DNA of 64,000 nt from Flavobacteriales bacterium (lineage in GTDB: Bacteria; Bacteroidota; Bacteroidia; Flavobacteriales_F; PHOS-HE28). The stretch is taken from NCBI GenBank assembly GCA_016717225.1, contig JADKGB010000001.1, forward strand, positions 186,001-250,000, read 5' to 3'. Shown here piece after piece: positions 1 to 8,839 of the stretch. Within the stretch, counting starts at the first letter, position 1; each line of letters opens with the position of its first letter. The position numbers were made by a program, and so were the translations under genes. The notes beneath the pieces are model-generated. The model did no database searches, was not told the origin of the DNA, and worked only from the letters and a program-made list of their open reading frames with translations.

Positions 1-1
1 A

Positions 2-2404
2 TTGTTCGATAACTGCTTCCGGATCCTCGATGGCCCGGATGCTCCGAGCGTCAGCATCCAAGAGCTGGACCAGCACTTGGTTCTGTATTTGACGAATCCC
101 GTTGGAAGCAACAACGAGAATGAGGAATACGAAGAACGGGATCCGATCATTCCGATAGGTGAAGACAGTCTTTATCGTTTTCAAGGTTACCAGATCTACC
201 AAGTGAAGGATGCCAACGTCAGTGTGGCGGATCTGGGTGATGTGAATAGTGCTCGCTTGCTGGCCGTCTGCGATGTTGCGGACTCTGTTGGGCGCCTCAT
301 CAATTACATCCAGGACCCCGAGATCGGATTACCAGTTCCAACAGAAATGGTGAATGCGCCGGACACTGGCGTGTTCCACTCGTTGCGCGTTGATTTTGAT
401 CTTTTCGCAGTGGGGGATCCACGATTGGTGAACTACAAGACGTACTACTATATAGCGCTGGCATACGGCTACAATAACTACGAAGATTTCAGCACGTCCC
501 AACTTACTGGGCAGGCTTTCCCATTCTTGGCAGGTCGTAAAGCTGCTGCGGGCGCTATTCGCAGTTATTCGGGCATACCCCATCCACCATCCAGCGAGGC
601 AGGTGGTACGGTGCAGAACTCGCAATACGGAGACGAGTTCGCCATTACCCGTATCGAAGGCCAGGGCAATGGTGGCCGTTCCTTGGTTATGACCCGGGAG
701 AGCGAATTGGAAATACTAAATAGCAGTACCGGTCGAATAGACCAGATCAGGTATTTGAAAAGTAAAGGACCCATCGGAGTGAAAGTGGTGGACCCGTTGA
801 TGGTGCCGGCAGGCAATTTTGAAGTATGGTTCCGGGATATCACGGCGCTCCCACTGCCAAACAATGTGTTGGATTACGAAAAGCTGAACGATGCCACTTG
901 GTTTATGGTACGGTTGGATGGCCAAGGCATTGGAACGGATACCATTTTCAGTGATCGTACGATCGAGGTAGCCAACGAACAGTTGATCCCTGATTGGGGT
1001 ATCTCGGTAACATTGGATCAGACAGCTTACAGCAATAGTGACAAATTCACCGTGCCTTTGGATCCGTTCTTCGAATACATTGGCGCCTCGGAGCTAAATG
1101 ATTTCTGGTACCTGCCTATTGTTGATCAGGACGGTGATAACGCCTTTAACTGGGTGCGATCCGGGACGGCAATTGATGATGCCATCACCTACAAGGATTA
1201 TGAGGGAGAGGATGATGGTGAAGCCTACGAAAGGAATGTGTTCGGATGGGCACCGTTCGCATTGGTTGGGGATACGGCTTTCCAACCGGCGGATCCGCTG
1301 ATCGCCAGCGCGCTCGGAGGTGCCAAGATCAGCGAAACATCAAGCACCTTGGTTGTATTCACGCCCAATAAGGAGCATTGGACGCGGTGTGTCGTAGTGG
1401 AAGAGAATAACATACCCTCGTTGCATGGTGGTGTTGCCAAGCTCAAATTGAAGACGTCGCCGAGTATTGACAAAAACGGCAGGCAGGCTGGTGATGATGG
1501 TTACAACAGCAGTGAGGGAGGCTTTATCAGCGCAACAGGAATGAGTTGGTTCCCCGGTTACGCGATCGATGTGGAAACCGGCGAACGGCAGAACATGGCC
1601 TTTGGCGAAGACAGTTTCTGGGGTGGTGATCTTGGCCGGGATATGATCTGGAACCCGAACAGTGTTCTCGCGAACAACCAAGGCTTTGCGTTGATGGCAG
1701 GAAGCCATTGGATCTATACGTTCAAGAATCGTCGGCGTATGAAGTCCAACATAGTGGAGATGCCGAGCTACGACAATGGTCAATTCGCATTCGATAAGCT
1801 CAATAGTGATGGCGCGGCGGATCGTGTGCGCGTATGGGCAGCGTGCAACTGGGTGGGTTCAGGCGCATTGCAACCCACATCCAACTACTTGCCAATGGAA
1901 GATGGCTTCATTCCAAAGGAGTTGCGTATTCGATTGAACGTGAACAAACCATACCTCACCTACCTCCCTTATCCAGGTGAGCCGGTACCGGGTGTGAACA
2001 TTGACCGTAACGGTGGCTTACCACTGTACACGTTCAGTACCAGTGGTTCGGAAACACTGACTGGTGTAAATAGCGTGCAAGAGGACGGTTTGAGCTTGAT
2101 AGGTATCGTACCTAATCCATACTATGCATTTAGCGGATACGAGACCAGTCGCTTGGATAACCGGGTGAAATTCACCAATCTCCCACGCACTTGTGTCATC
2201 AGTATCTACAATGTGGGAGGTACGCTGGTGCGGAAGTACAAGAAAGACAACGATCTGACCTATTTGGATTGGGACCTGAAAAACGGCTATAACGTGCCCA
2301 TTGCAGGTGGAACCTATATCTGCCATATCGAAGTGCCGGGAGCGGGAGAAACAGTTCTCAAGTGGTTCGGCGTTATGCGACCTGTTGACCTTCAGAACTT
2401 CTGA
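2..2404 (+). CDS. Large T9SS-type secreted protein, C-terminal 800 residues (5' truncated)
   Basis: The frame is open from the first bases, so the start lies upstream of the window. The visible part is long and hydrophilic with no membrane segment, as expected of a large exported protein. The last ~100 residues resemble a Por-secretion/FlgD-like beta-sandwich tail: IVPNPYYAFSGYE, then a SIYNVGGTLVRKY strand, then GGTYICHIEVPGAGE and a final FGVMRP. Such tails target Bacteroidota proteins to the type IX secretion system. The stop overlaps the next possible start by one base (TGATG), so the PorV/PorQ-family gene behind it is probably co-translated. The passenger function is not recognised. The family assignment of the tail is firm; the function is unknown. 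Confidence 0.75.
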   Translation: MFDNCFRILDGPDAPSVSIQELDQHLVLYLTNPVGSNNENEEYEERDPIIPIGEDSLYRFQGYQIYQVKDANVSVADLGDVNSARLLAVCDVADSVGRLINYIQDPEIGLPVPTEMVNAPDTGVFHSLRVDFDLFAVGDPRLVNYKTYYYIALAYGYNNYEDFSTSQLTGQAFPFLAGRKAAAGAIRSYSGIPHPPSSEAGGTVQNSQYGDEFAITRIEGQGNGGRSLVMTRESELEILNSSTGRIDQIRYLKSKGPIGVKVVDPLMVPAGNFEVWFRDITALPLPNNVLDYEKLNDATWFMVRLDGQGIGTDTIFSDRTIEVANEQLIPDWGISVTLDQTAYSNSDKFTVPLDPFFEYIGASELNDFWYLPIVDQDGDNAFNWVRSGTAIDDAITYKDYEGEDDGEAYERNVFGWAPFALVGDTAFQPADPLIASALGGAKISETSSTLVVFTPNKEHWTRCVVVEENNIPSLHGGVAKLKLKTSPSIDKNGRQAGDDGYNSSEGGFISATGMSWFPGYAIDVETGERQNMAFGEDSFWGGDLGRDMIWNPNSVLANNQGFALMAGSHWIYTFKNRRRMKSNIVEMPSYDNGQFAFDKLNSDGAADRVRVWAACNWVGSGALQPTSNYLPMEDGFIPKELRIRLNVNKPYLTYLPYPGEPVPGVNIDRNGGLPLYTFSTSGSETLTGVNSVQEDGLSLIGIVPNPYYAFSGYETSRLDNRVKFTNLPRTCVISIYNVGGTLVRKYKKDNDLTYLDWDLKNGYNVPIAGGTYICHIEVPGAGETVLKWFGVMRPVDLQNF

Positions 2405-2418
2405 TGATATTGGAACCG

Positions 2419-3480
2419 ATGGACATGAAGAAGACGATGCAACGAAGGACTCTCTCAGCACTTGTGCTTGCTGCGGCATGTACTTCATTTGCTTGGGCGG
2501 GCAATCCGGATCGAGCTGGTTCTGCAGGGGCCACTCAATTACTTATCAATCCATTCGCACGGAGCGGTGGCTGGGCCATGGCGAATTCATCCAGCTTGCG
2601 AGGTGTGGAAAGCATGTTCGCGAATGTTGCGGGCCTGGCGCGGGTGAAAAAAACCGAAGTGTCCTTTACAACCACGAATTGGCTGCAAGGCAGTGATGTT
2701 CGCATCAATGCATTTGGATTAGGTCAAAAAGTAGGTGAGAGCGGGGTGCTAGGGCTCATGGTTACCAGCATTTCATACGGAGATATCCCGATCACGATCG
2801 TGGACCAACCAGCCGGTGGTATTGGAACGTTCCGGCCTACCTCGAGCAATCTCGGCCTTGCTTATTCGAAGGAATTCTCGAACAGCATTTTTGGCGGTAT
2901 TGTGGTTCGTGTCGCTACGGAGAGTATTTCCAACGTCCGCGCCTCCGGTTTCTGCTTCGATGCGGGGATCCACTATGTTACCGGACCTACCGACAATATG
3001 CACTTCGGCATCTCGTTGAAGAATGTTGGCCCTCCCATGAAGTTCAATGGTGATGGATTGGCTGTTCAGGGGCTTCTTTCTTCCGGTAGTGATCAACTCA
3101 CCATTCAACAACGGAGCGAGCGGATCGAGCTGCCATCGATGATGAATATCGGAGCTGCGTACGACCTGAATATCAGCGAACTGCACCGCGTTACGTTCGC
3201 CGGAAATTTTACGAGCAACTCCTTCACCAAGGACCAGTTCATGTTAGGCGTGGAATACGCGTTCAAGAAAATGATCCATCTGCGTGGAGCTTATTTGTAC
3301 GAGAAGGACATCACCGACGACAAGCTGCGTGAAACGGTATTTACCGGAGCAAGTGGTGGTATCAGCGTTGATTTTCCTTTTGGTCCGGAAAAAGGCAATA
3401 CGCTGGCCTTTGACTATGGCTACAGGGCAACAAATCCCTTCAGCGGCATTCATCAGATCGGTGTGCGGTTGAGCCTCTGA
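2419..3480 (+). CDS. PorV/PorQ-family outer-membrane protein
   Basis: This is a predicted outer-membrane beta-barrel of about 353 residues with an N-terminal signal peptide (MKKTMQRR, a hydrophobic LSALVLAAACTSFAWA core, then cleavage). It carries the family signature after cleavage: an NPFARSGG stretch and a SSLRGVESMFANVAGLA segment, followed by many alternating beta-strands and a final aromatic/hydrophobic strand (GVRLSL). PorV acts as a shuttle or docking protein for T9SS cargo at the outer membrane; members next to giant T9SS cargo genes are common. The ATG at 2404 would overlap the upstream stop by one base, but 2419 or 2425 gives a better signal peptide. Role as a dedicated partner of the upstream protein is inferred from position. 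Confidence 0.8.
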   Translation: MDMKKTMQRRTLSALVLAAACTSFAWAGNPDRAGSAGATQLLINPFARSGGWAMANSSSLRGVESMFANVAGLARVKKTEVSFTTTNWLQGSDVRINAFGLGQKVGESGVLGLMVTSISYGDIPITIVDQPAGGIGTFRPTSSNLGLAYSKEFSNSIFGGIVVRVATESISNVRASGFCFDAGIHYVTGPTDNMHFGISLKNVGPPMKFNGDGLAVQGLLSSGSDQLTIQQRSERIELPSMMNIGAAYDLNISELHRVTFAGNFTSNSFTKDQFMLGVEYAFKKMIHLRGAYLYEKDITDDKLRETVFTGASGGISVDFPFGPEKGNTLAFDYGYRATNPFSGIHQIGVRLSL

Positions 3481-3505
3481 TCCTTTGCTGGGTTACTTTT
3501 GAATT

Positions 3506-3527
3506 GGACTCCTTCGGGGGTCCTTTT
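3506..3527 (+). terminator. Rho-independent terminator after the PorV/PorQ-family gene
   Basis: A 7-bp stem (GGACTCC with GGGGTCC, one T-G pair) closes a TTCG tetraloop and is followed by TTTTC. It lies 25 bp after the stop codon and separates this gene from greA. Confidence 0.65.
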
Positions 3528-3605
3528 CACTTCCACACATAGCCTGTTTTCCGCAACTTCGCCAACGAAGAGGATGAACTATCCGCATCATTCCGCACCC
3601 ACCGC

Positions 3606-4079
3606 ATGAGCACGCCCGCGTATTACACCGAAGAAGGTCTGAAGAAGTTGCAAGATGACCTGCATCGTATGAGGACCGTTGACCGACCTCACTTGAGCCA
3701 GCAGATCGCGGACGCACGCGACAAAGGCGACCTGAGCGAGAATGCTGAGTACCATGCAGCCAAAGAAGAGCAGGGATTGTTGGAGGCACGTATCGCCAAA
3801 ATGGAGGAAGTGATGGCTAGTGCTCGCGTTATTGAGCCGGGTATGATGGATATCAGCAAGGTGTTCATCCATACCACGGTGAAAGTCCGTCACACGGTAA
3901 GCGGATCCGAAAAGCACTTCACGCTGGTGGCCGAAAGTGAATCGGATATCAAAACCGGGAAGATCAGTGTGAGTTCACCCATTGGCAAAGGGCTGCTGGG
4001 CAAGGCTGTTGGTGAAGTTGCGGAAGTGATCACTCCAGCAGGGAGTACGAAGTTCGAGGTCATCGAGATCACGCGCTGA
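3606..4079 (+). CDS. greA: Transcription elongation factor GreA
   Basis: The 157-residue product has the normal GreA length and layout: an N-terminal antiparallel coiled coil (residues 1-75), including the conserved tip region GDLSENAEYHAAKEEQ with acidic residues that enter the RNA polymerase secondary channel, then a C-terminal FKBP-like domain ending in SSPIGKGLLGKAVGEVAEV. GreA stimulates transcript cleavage by backtracked polymerase. The stop TGA overlaps the ATG of the HIT gene by one base, so the two are probably translationally coupled. Confidence 0.95.
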   Translation: MSTPAYYTEEGLKKLQDDLHRMRTVDRPHLSQQIADARDKGDLSENAEYHAAKEEQGLLEARIAKMEEVMASARVIEPGMMDISKVFIHTTVKVRHTVSGSEKHFTLVAESESDIKTGKISVSSPIGKGLLGKAVGEVAEVITPAGSTKFEVIEITR

Positions 4080-4468
4080 TGCCGAGCATTTTCACGCGCA
4101 TCATCCGTGGCGAGATACCGTGCCACAAGGTGGCTGAGGATGACCATTTTATCGCGTTCCTGGATATCAACCCGCTTCGTGAGGGGCACACTCTTGTAAT
4201 ACCGAAAGTGGAAGTGGACAAATTCTTCGATCTGCCGATAGACCTGCTTTCCGGTATCATGCCGTTCTCACAGTCGGTCGCAAGGAAGATCGCGAAGGTT
4301 GTGCCTTGCGACAGGATCGGTGTAAGCGTGATCGGGCTGGAAGTTCCGCATGCGCACGTTCATTTGATCCCCATAAACAGCTTGGGGGACATGGACTTTT
4401 CCAAGCCCAAGTTGAAGTTCAGTCCCGAAGAGTTCAACGTGATCGCAGAGCGCATCAAGAACGCTTGA
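4079..4468 (+). CDS. HIT-family nucleotide-binding hydrolase
   Basis: This 129-residue protein contains the histidine-triad motif HAHVHLIP near residue 98-105, preceded by the usual LDINPLREGHTLVIPK strand. HIT proteins hydrolyse nucleoside phosphoramidates or related AMP conjugates; the exact substrate cannot be read from sequence. It overlaps greA by one base. It converges on ruvC, with 20 bp between the two stops. Confidence 0.92.
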   Translation: MPSIFTRIIRGEIPCHKVAEDDHFIAFLDINPLREGHTLVIPKVEVDKFFDLPIDLLSGIMPFSQSVARKIAKVVPCDRIGVSVIGLEVPHAHVHLIPINSLGDMDFSKPKLKFSPEEFNVIAERIKNA

Positions 4469-4488
4469 TCCACGACCCGATCGTACTG

Positions 4489-5091
4489 TTATTTGATGCG
4501 TTCCGGGTTGTTGCGCACAAAGCTGCCCCAATCGCTGGACCCACGCGATGTGCCGCTTTTCGCTTTGGGTCGCGCAATGCTGTTCCTGCTGAAATGATGG
4601 CACACCGCAACGGCCAAGGCATCTGTAGCGTCTGTTGAATCGGGCAATTCCTTGACCCCAAGAATGCTGAGCAACATGGCCGCGACTTGTTCCTTGGTGG
4701 CGTTGCCATTCCCCGTAATGCTCTGTTTCACTCGCTTTGGGGCGTACTCGGTAATGGCGATGTCATGTTGAAGAGCTGCCGCGATGGCCACCCCTTGGGC
4801 ACGCCCCAACTTGAGCATGCTCTGTACGTTTTTTCCGAAGAACTGTGCTTCGATCGCGAGTTCGTCAGGATGGTGTTTTTCAATGATCGCTGTTGTCTGC
4901 CGGAAGATGGCCCGCAACTTCAGCGTATGGTCATCTTGGGCTGGGAAACGGATCGCACCGGCTTCTAGCAGGGTCACTTTGAGACCCTCCTCCAGCAGCA
5001 CACCAAAGCCCATCACAGTGGTGCCTGGATCGATACCCAGGATGATGCGTTCAGTGGGTAAGGCCACTCCGGTACTTTTGATCGTCTTCAT
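4489..5091 (-). CDS. ruvC: Holliday junction endonuclease RuvC
   Basis: RuvC cuts Holliday junctions during recombinational repair. The acidic catalytic residues are visible: Asp in ILGIDPGTTVMGFG, Glu in ELAIEAQFFGKN, and the Asp pair in DSTDATDALAVAVCHH. The protein is ~200 residues, slightly longer than usual because of a basic C-terminal tail. I chose the ATG at 5091 over the GTG two codons upstream. Its start is only 20 bp from that of the divergent flippase-like gene, so the promoters must overlap each other or the coding regions. Confidence 0.93.
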   Translation of the reverse strand: MKTIKSTGVALPTERIILGIDPGTTVMGFGVLLEEGLKVTLLEAGAIRFPAQDDHTLKLRAIFRQTTAIIEKHHPDELAIEAQFFGKNVQSMLKLGRAQGVAIAAALQHDIAITEYAPKRVKQSITGNGNATKEQVAAMLLSILGVKELPDSTDATDALAVAVCHHFSRNSIARPKAKSGTSRGSSDWGSFVRNNPERIK

Positions 5092-5111
5092 ACACACCGT
5101 TCGATCTTTCC

Positions 5112-6080
5112 GTGAGCCGTCGCAACTTGTTATTGATACGCTGGGCGGTCTTCATGATCGCCTGCGGTTTCTTGTGGGTGCGCATCACACGCCAGCAAAG
5201 TAAGCACGACCTCTGGAGCGAGTGGCTCGCTGGTGTGGATCGCGTACCGCTATGGTCGGTTATGGCGGTATTCCTGCTCATGCTTGTGAACTGGGGCATC
5301 GAAGCATGGAAATGGCGCTGGTTGATGAACCATGTGGAGCGCATGACCTTTCTCCGCGCTTTCAAAGCGACGATCGCCGGAACGAGCATTGGGATCATCA
5401 CCCCTAACCGGGTTGGAGAATTCGCAGGACGAGTGCTTTTTCTCGCGCCCGAGAATCGGTGGCGGGGTGGTTTCGCAACCGCGCTCGGCAGCATTGCCCA
5501 ATTCGTGGTCACGTTGATGGCGGGCGGCGCGGCACTGGGCCTTCAGCGCGTTTCGGCCTTGAACGCGGATGGGGTCAACGAATTCGAAACGGTTGGATCG
5601 TTGGCGCTTATTGCCTTGGTCGCCGGCGGTGCTGTGGTGCTTTTTTTCTCGCCTCAGCTGCTTAGGCAATTGTTCTTGATGGTTCCATTTCTCAAGCGAT
5701 GGGAGAGTGCGTCCGCCATTCTGGAGGGATACCGTCGCCCTGAGTTGATCCGAGTGATGGGCCTTAGTGTGATGCGATACGTGGTGTTCACGTTCCAGTT
5801 CATGTTGGTATTGTCCGTTGTGGCGGATGTTCCATTTGCCGGGAGTATGCTTGTTGTACCGATCATCTATCTGTTGACCACTTTGGTGCCCACCATGATG
5901 CTTACCGAGTTGGGTGTACGAGGATCCGTAGCGGTCGCCTTGTTCGATCAAATGGGATCACCGGGAGCAGTGTTGCTCGCGTCGTTCCTTGTGTGGCTCA
6001 TCAACATCGCAACACCCGCCTTGGCGGGCAGCCTGATCCTGCTGTTCGCGCGGATCCGCTCAGCCCGAGACCCACAATGA
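5112..6080 (+). CDS. Lysylphosphatidylglycerol synthase TM-like / flippase-like integral membrane protein
   Basis: The 322-residue product is almost entirely hydrophobic, with about eight predicted membrane segments, and matches the LPG synthase transmembrane family (PF03706/UPF0104). A recognisable family feature is the GTSIGIITPNRVGEFAGR loop at about residues 96-113. The start is a GTG 20 bp from divergent ruvC. The stop overlaps the ATG of the glycosyltransferase by four bases (ATGA). With that neighbour, a role in moving or modifying a glycolipid or aminoacyl lipid is plausible, but no substrate can be named. Confidence 0.82.
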   Translation: MSRRNLLLIRWAVFMIACGFLWVRITRQQSKHDLWSEWLAGVDRVPLWSVMAVFLLMLVNWGIEAWKWRWLMNHVERMTFLRAFKATIAGTSIGIITPNRVGEFAGRVLFLAPENRWRGGFATALGSIAQFVVTLMAGGAALGLQRVSALNADGVNEFETVGSLALIALVAGGAVVLFFSPQLLRQLFLMVPFLKRWESASAILEGYRRPELIRVMGLSVMRYVVFTFQFMLVLSVVADVPFAGSMLVVPIIYLLTTLVPTMMLTELGVRGSVAVALFDQMGSPGAVLLASFLVWLINIATPALAGSLILLFARIRSARDPQ

Positions 6081-7222
6081 GCGCATCGCTCTTTTTCTGT
6101 TTGTGTGCTTTTGGCGCTGCGCTCGTTTTTGCGCTGGTGGTGAATGGTTGGCGGCAGCGGATCGTTGAAGAACTCGGAAGTTCAACTCGGTCAACCGTTG
6201 AGGAGGACCTGCCCGCTGTAAGTCTCTTGGTTCCCGTTCGCAATGGTGCTGGTACGATCACCGGGTTGCTCCAGGACCTGTATGCCCAGTACTATTCCAA
6301 AGAAAAATTGGAAGTTCTGGTCCTCGACGACCACAGCGAGGACCGTACCGTTGCGCTTGTGCAGGGGTTCATGCGCACTTGGCCACAGTTGGGCCTCATC
6401 AGCTTGAAGGGCGAAGGCAAAAAAGCCGCGATCACCGAAGGAGTGCGAATTGCGAAAAGCGAATTGATCATCCTTACCGATGCCGATGCACGCTGTGGCC
6501 CGGAGCGTGTTACATCGATCACTTCACGTTGGCAACGAACGAAGCCGGATCTCCTGTTGATGCCGGTCTTCACCGAAAGCGATGGGTCGTTGCTCGGGTC
6601 GATCCAGCGCGAGGAACAAGCAGGGCTCGCTGCTGTTGCGGCGGGATCCGCATTGGGCGGTGTGCCTGTACTGTCAAATGGCGCGAACATGGCATTCACA
6701 CGATCCGCTTTTGCGGATGTGGGGGGCTACAAAGGGGATCCATTCGCGAGTGGGGATGATCTTTTCCTGTTGGATCGAATGAAACAAGCCGGAAGGAGGA
6801 TCGACTATGTGCTCGATCACCGCGCGCTGGTGACCGTGTTGGCAGAACCTACGTTCCAGCGATTTTGGCAACAGCGCTTGCGTTGGGCAGGTAAAATGCG
6901 CGGGGTGCCAGGTGCCGGAAAATGGACCGGTACGATCGCCCTGTTGCTCCCGTATTTCCTCGTGTTCGTTACCTGGTCGTTGAACGCTGAAAGCGCGGTG
7001 AACCAAGGCTTGTTCCGAAGTGCACTGCTGATCGGTTCTGCCTGGTTGTTATGGTTTGTGCCAGTGATAGGGTTGGTGCGTGAAATGAAACGCTTTCTCC
7101 GAGAACCACATTCGAACTTGGGCGCGATCCTCAGCTTGCTGGCGTTCATGATCTATGCGCCGGTGATCGCGGTGGTTTCGCTGATCGCGAGACCTGTTTG
7201 GAAAGGCAGGATCATTCGATAA
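6077..7222 (+). CDS. Membrane glycosyltransferase, family 2
   Basis: This is a 381-residue processive-type GT2. It begins with a membrane segment, then shows the GT-A motifs in order: VLVLDDHSEDRT, the DxD site in LTDADAR, the acceptor-site acidic pair in FASGDDLFLLDRM, and the product-binding QQRLRWAGK. Three membrane helices follow at the C-terminus. The ATG at 6077 overlaps the upstream stop; the longer open frame from 5993 lies inside the neighbouring gene and lacks the membrane start. It probably adds a sugar to a lipid or exported polymer together with the upstream membrane protein; the specificity is unknown. Confidence 0.87.
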   Translation: MSASLFFCLCAFGAALVFALVVNGWRQRIVEELGSSTRSTVEEDLPAVSLLVPVRNGAGTITGLLQDLYAQYYSKEKLEVLVLDDHSEDRTVALVQGFMRTWPQLGLISLKGEGKKAAITEGVRIAKSELIILTDADARCGPERVTSITSRWQRTKPDLLLMPVFTESDGSLLGSIQREEQAGLAAVAAGSALGGVPVLSNGANMAFTRSAFADVGGYKGDPFASGDDLFLLDRMKQAGRRIDYVLDHRALVTVLAEPTFQRFWQQRLRWAGKMRGVPGAGKWTGTIALLLPYFLVFVTWSLNAESAVNQGLFRSALLIGSAWLLWFVPVIGLVREMKRFLREPHSNLGAILSLLAFMIYAPVIAVVSLIARPVWKGRIIR

Positions 7223-7318
7223 TGACCTGGTGTTCTGGTCGGTTTCAACGAACGAACGCGGCCCTATCCGAGCCGCGTTCAAGATCCTCGTCCCATTCAT
7301 CGGGAGATGGACGGTTCT

Positions 7319-7711
7319 TCAGAAAGGCAGATCGTCCTCGTCGCTGGAAGCAGCAGGCATATCGGCCATTGAAGGAGGTGGTGCCGACCGGTGGCCATCA
7401 CCGCTGTTGGAAGAAGTTGAAGCAGCCCCTGCGCGTTCAATACGGTTTCCAGCGAGCGAAAGGAAATACTTCGTTACGCCGTCTTTGCCTGTCCACTCGC
7501 GGCCATTCACAAAACACGTAACGCTTACTTCTTCACCCGGGTTGAACCCGTCGAGCAAGCCGGTTTTTTCCTGTTTGAACTCAATGGGAATAAGCTGGGG
7601 GTATTGCCCAGCTTGTTCAGTGATCACGAGTTCGCGCTTGCTGAATTTGTCGCTGACCTGTTGGGTCTTGCCGACCATTTTGATGCTGCCTGAGATGGTG
7701 ACTTGTGCCAT
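7319..7711 (-). CDS. DUF3127 protein with an SSB-like acidic C-terminal tip
   Basis: The 130-residue product has a beta-rich N-terminal domain (residues 1-90) matching DUF3127, a Bacteroidota family, then a low-complexity Ser/Ala/Pro linker and a terminal EDDLPF. This layout, OB-like domain plus disordered linker plus acidic tip ending in Pro-Phe, copies that of single-stranded DNA-binding protein, whose tip recruits repair and replication enzymes. Canonical SSB is not otherwise visible in the window. The gene lies 6 bp behind the flavin reductase gene, so the two form a likely operon. DNA binding and partner recruitment are inferred. Confidence 0.85.
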   Translation of the reverse strand: MAQVTISGSIKMVGKTQQVSDKFSKRELVITEQAGQYPQLIPIEFKQEKTGLLDGFNPGEEVSVTCFVNGREWTGKDGVTKYFLSLAGNRIERAGAASTSSNSGDGHRSAPPPSMADMPAASSDEDDLPF

Positions 7712-7717
7712 GGTTCG

Positions 7718-8614
7718 TTAACGATCGTTGAAAGTGAGGAGTGTTTTGAACGCGTCTTCGGTTTTGCCCAATGCAAGTAGGCTCTGAGCTCGCAGATGCA
7801 ACGCCCGGCGAAGTTCGGTTTTGTTGTCTTGCAATTCGATAAAAAGTTCGGCCAATTCGGTGAGCTTGTATTCGTTCACGCTGGTTTCGTCGGGCTGGGC
7901 TGGCAGGTTCGCCAATTGGCCCAGGTTATTACCGGTAAGAACTGAGCTGTTCCTGATATCCGCAGGCAAACGGTCTATGCCGATCCCGAGATGTTTCGCG
8001 GGCTGCGCAAGTTCAAAGAGCGCATCACCGGAAGCTCTGCAATAGAAATCACCACCCATGCGTCCCACGAGGTCGATCTTCCGCTGATCGATCTTGCCGT
8101 GCTCGTTCAGCACGCGTTCGTCCACGTGCATGATCAGTACTTCGCAGATGATCAGGTTGCCAGCCGCTCCCTCGCTGCCGGTTTCGATCACCTGTTTCAC
8201 AATACACTCCATCTGCACGGGGCTCTCCTTCACCCGGAAAGGTCTTACGCGTTCCGATGGGATCGCCGTGAATCCTGCTTTCTCGAATTCACTCACACCT
8301 TCGGGGTATTCGCCACTGGCCAAATTGGCTTGCTGCACCATATCGAACGTAACCACGTTGATCACCACTTCGGGCACGGCGCGAACGTTATGGAGCGAAT
8401 GCTTGGTGGTGTTGTCGCGGCCACGCCGGGCTGGGGAAAAGATCAGGATCGGCGGGTTGCTCCCGAAGCAATTGAAAAAGCTGAACGGGCTGAGATTGGG
8501 TCGGCCTTCAGCATCGATGGTACTTGCGAATGCCACCGGTCGAGGCCCTACGGCACCCAACAAAAGCCCGTGACGTTCAGGAATGGAGAGTTGGCCCAGG
8601 TTGAAGGATATCAT
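7718..8614 (-). CDS. Flavin reductase family protein (FMN-binding split barrel)
   Basis: The N-terminal ~200 residues form a flavin reductase-like split barrel: GAVGPRPVAFASTIDAEG near the start, then SPFSFFNCFGSNPPI and FSPARRGRD, which line the FMN site. The family reduces or binds FMN and often serves partner oxygenases. The C-terminal ~90 residues are helical and include an ALxxRAQSLLALGKTEDA repeat-like stretch. The ATG at 8614 was chosen because the 23 extra upstream codons show no family similarity. DUF3127 follows 6 bp downstream. The physiological partner is unknown. Confidence 0.85.
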   Translation of the reverse strand: MISFNLGQLSIPERHGLLLGAVGPRPVAFASTIDAEGRPNLSPFSFFNCFGSNPPILIFSPARRGRDNTTKHSLHNVRAVPEVVINVVTFDMVQQANLASGEYPEGVSEFEKAGFTAIPSERVRPFRVKESPVQMECIVKQVIETGSEGAAGNLIICEVLIMHVDERVLNEHGKIDQRKIDLVGRMGGDFYCRASGDALFELAQPAKHLGIGIDRLPADIRNSSVLTGNNLGQLANLPAQPDETSVNEYKLTELAELFIELQDNKTELRRALHLRAQSLLALGKTEDAFKTLLTFNDR

Positions 8615-8720
8615 GATCGGGAGAGCCGCGAAAGTAGCTGTGGCGAAAGGTTTTTGGCGGTGTAACAGGTCGCGATCCAGCACGGGTTGTTCTCTTCGAG
8701 TGCAAAGCTTAACAGGCCGC

Positions 8721-8728
8721 TATCTTCG
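8721..8728 (+). promoter_or_regulatory. -7 promoter element TATCTTCG for tRNA-Leu
   Basis: The octamer TATCTTCG fits the Bacteroidota -7 box TAnnTTTG with C in place of the third T. It ends 18 bp before the mature tRNA 5' end. Confidence 0.55.
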
Positions 8729-8746
8729 CCACCCTTTTCGAGGAAT

Positions 8747-8828
8747 ACGGACGTGGCGGAATTGGTAGACGTGCTGGACTTAGGATCCAGTGCCGCAAGG
8801 CGTGGGGGTTCGAGTCCCCCCGTCCGTA
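8747..8828 (+). tRNA. tRNA-Leu (anticodon UAG)
   Basis: A full cloverleaf can be drawn. The acceptor stem is ACGGACG with CGTCCGT, the D arm contains GGCGGAATTGG, the anticodon stem CTGGA/TCCAG encloses CTTAGGA (anticodon TAG), a long variable arm GCCGCAAGGC marks a class II tRNA, and the T arm is GGGGGTTCGAGTCCCCC. The discriminator is A, and CCA is not encoded. Confidence 0.95.
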
Positions 8829-8839
8829 CTCAAAGAGCA

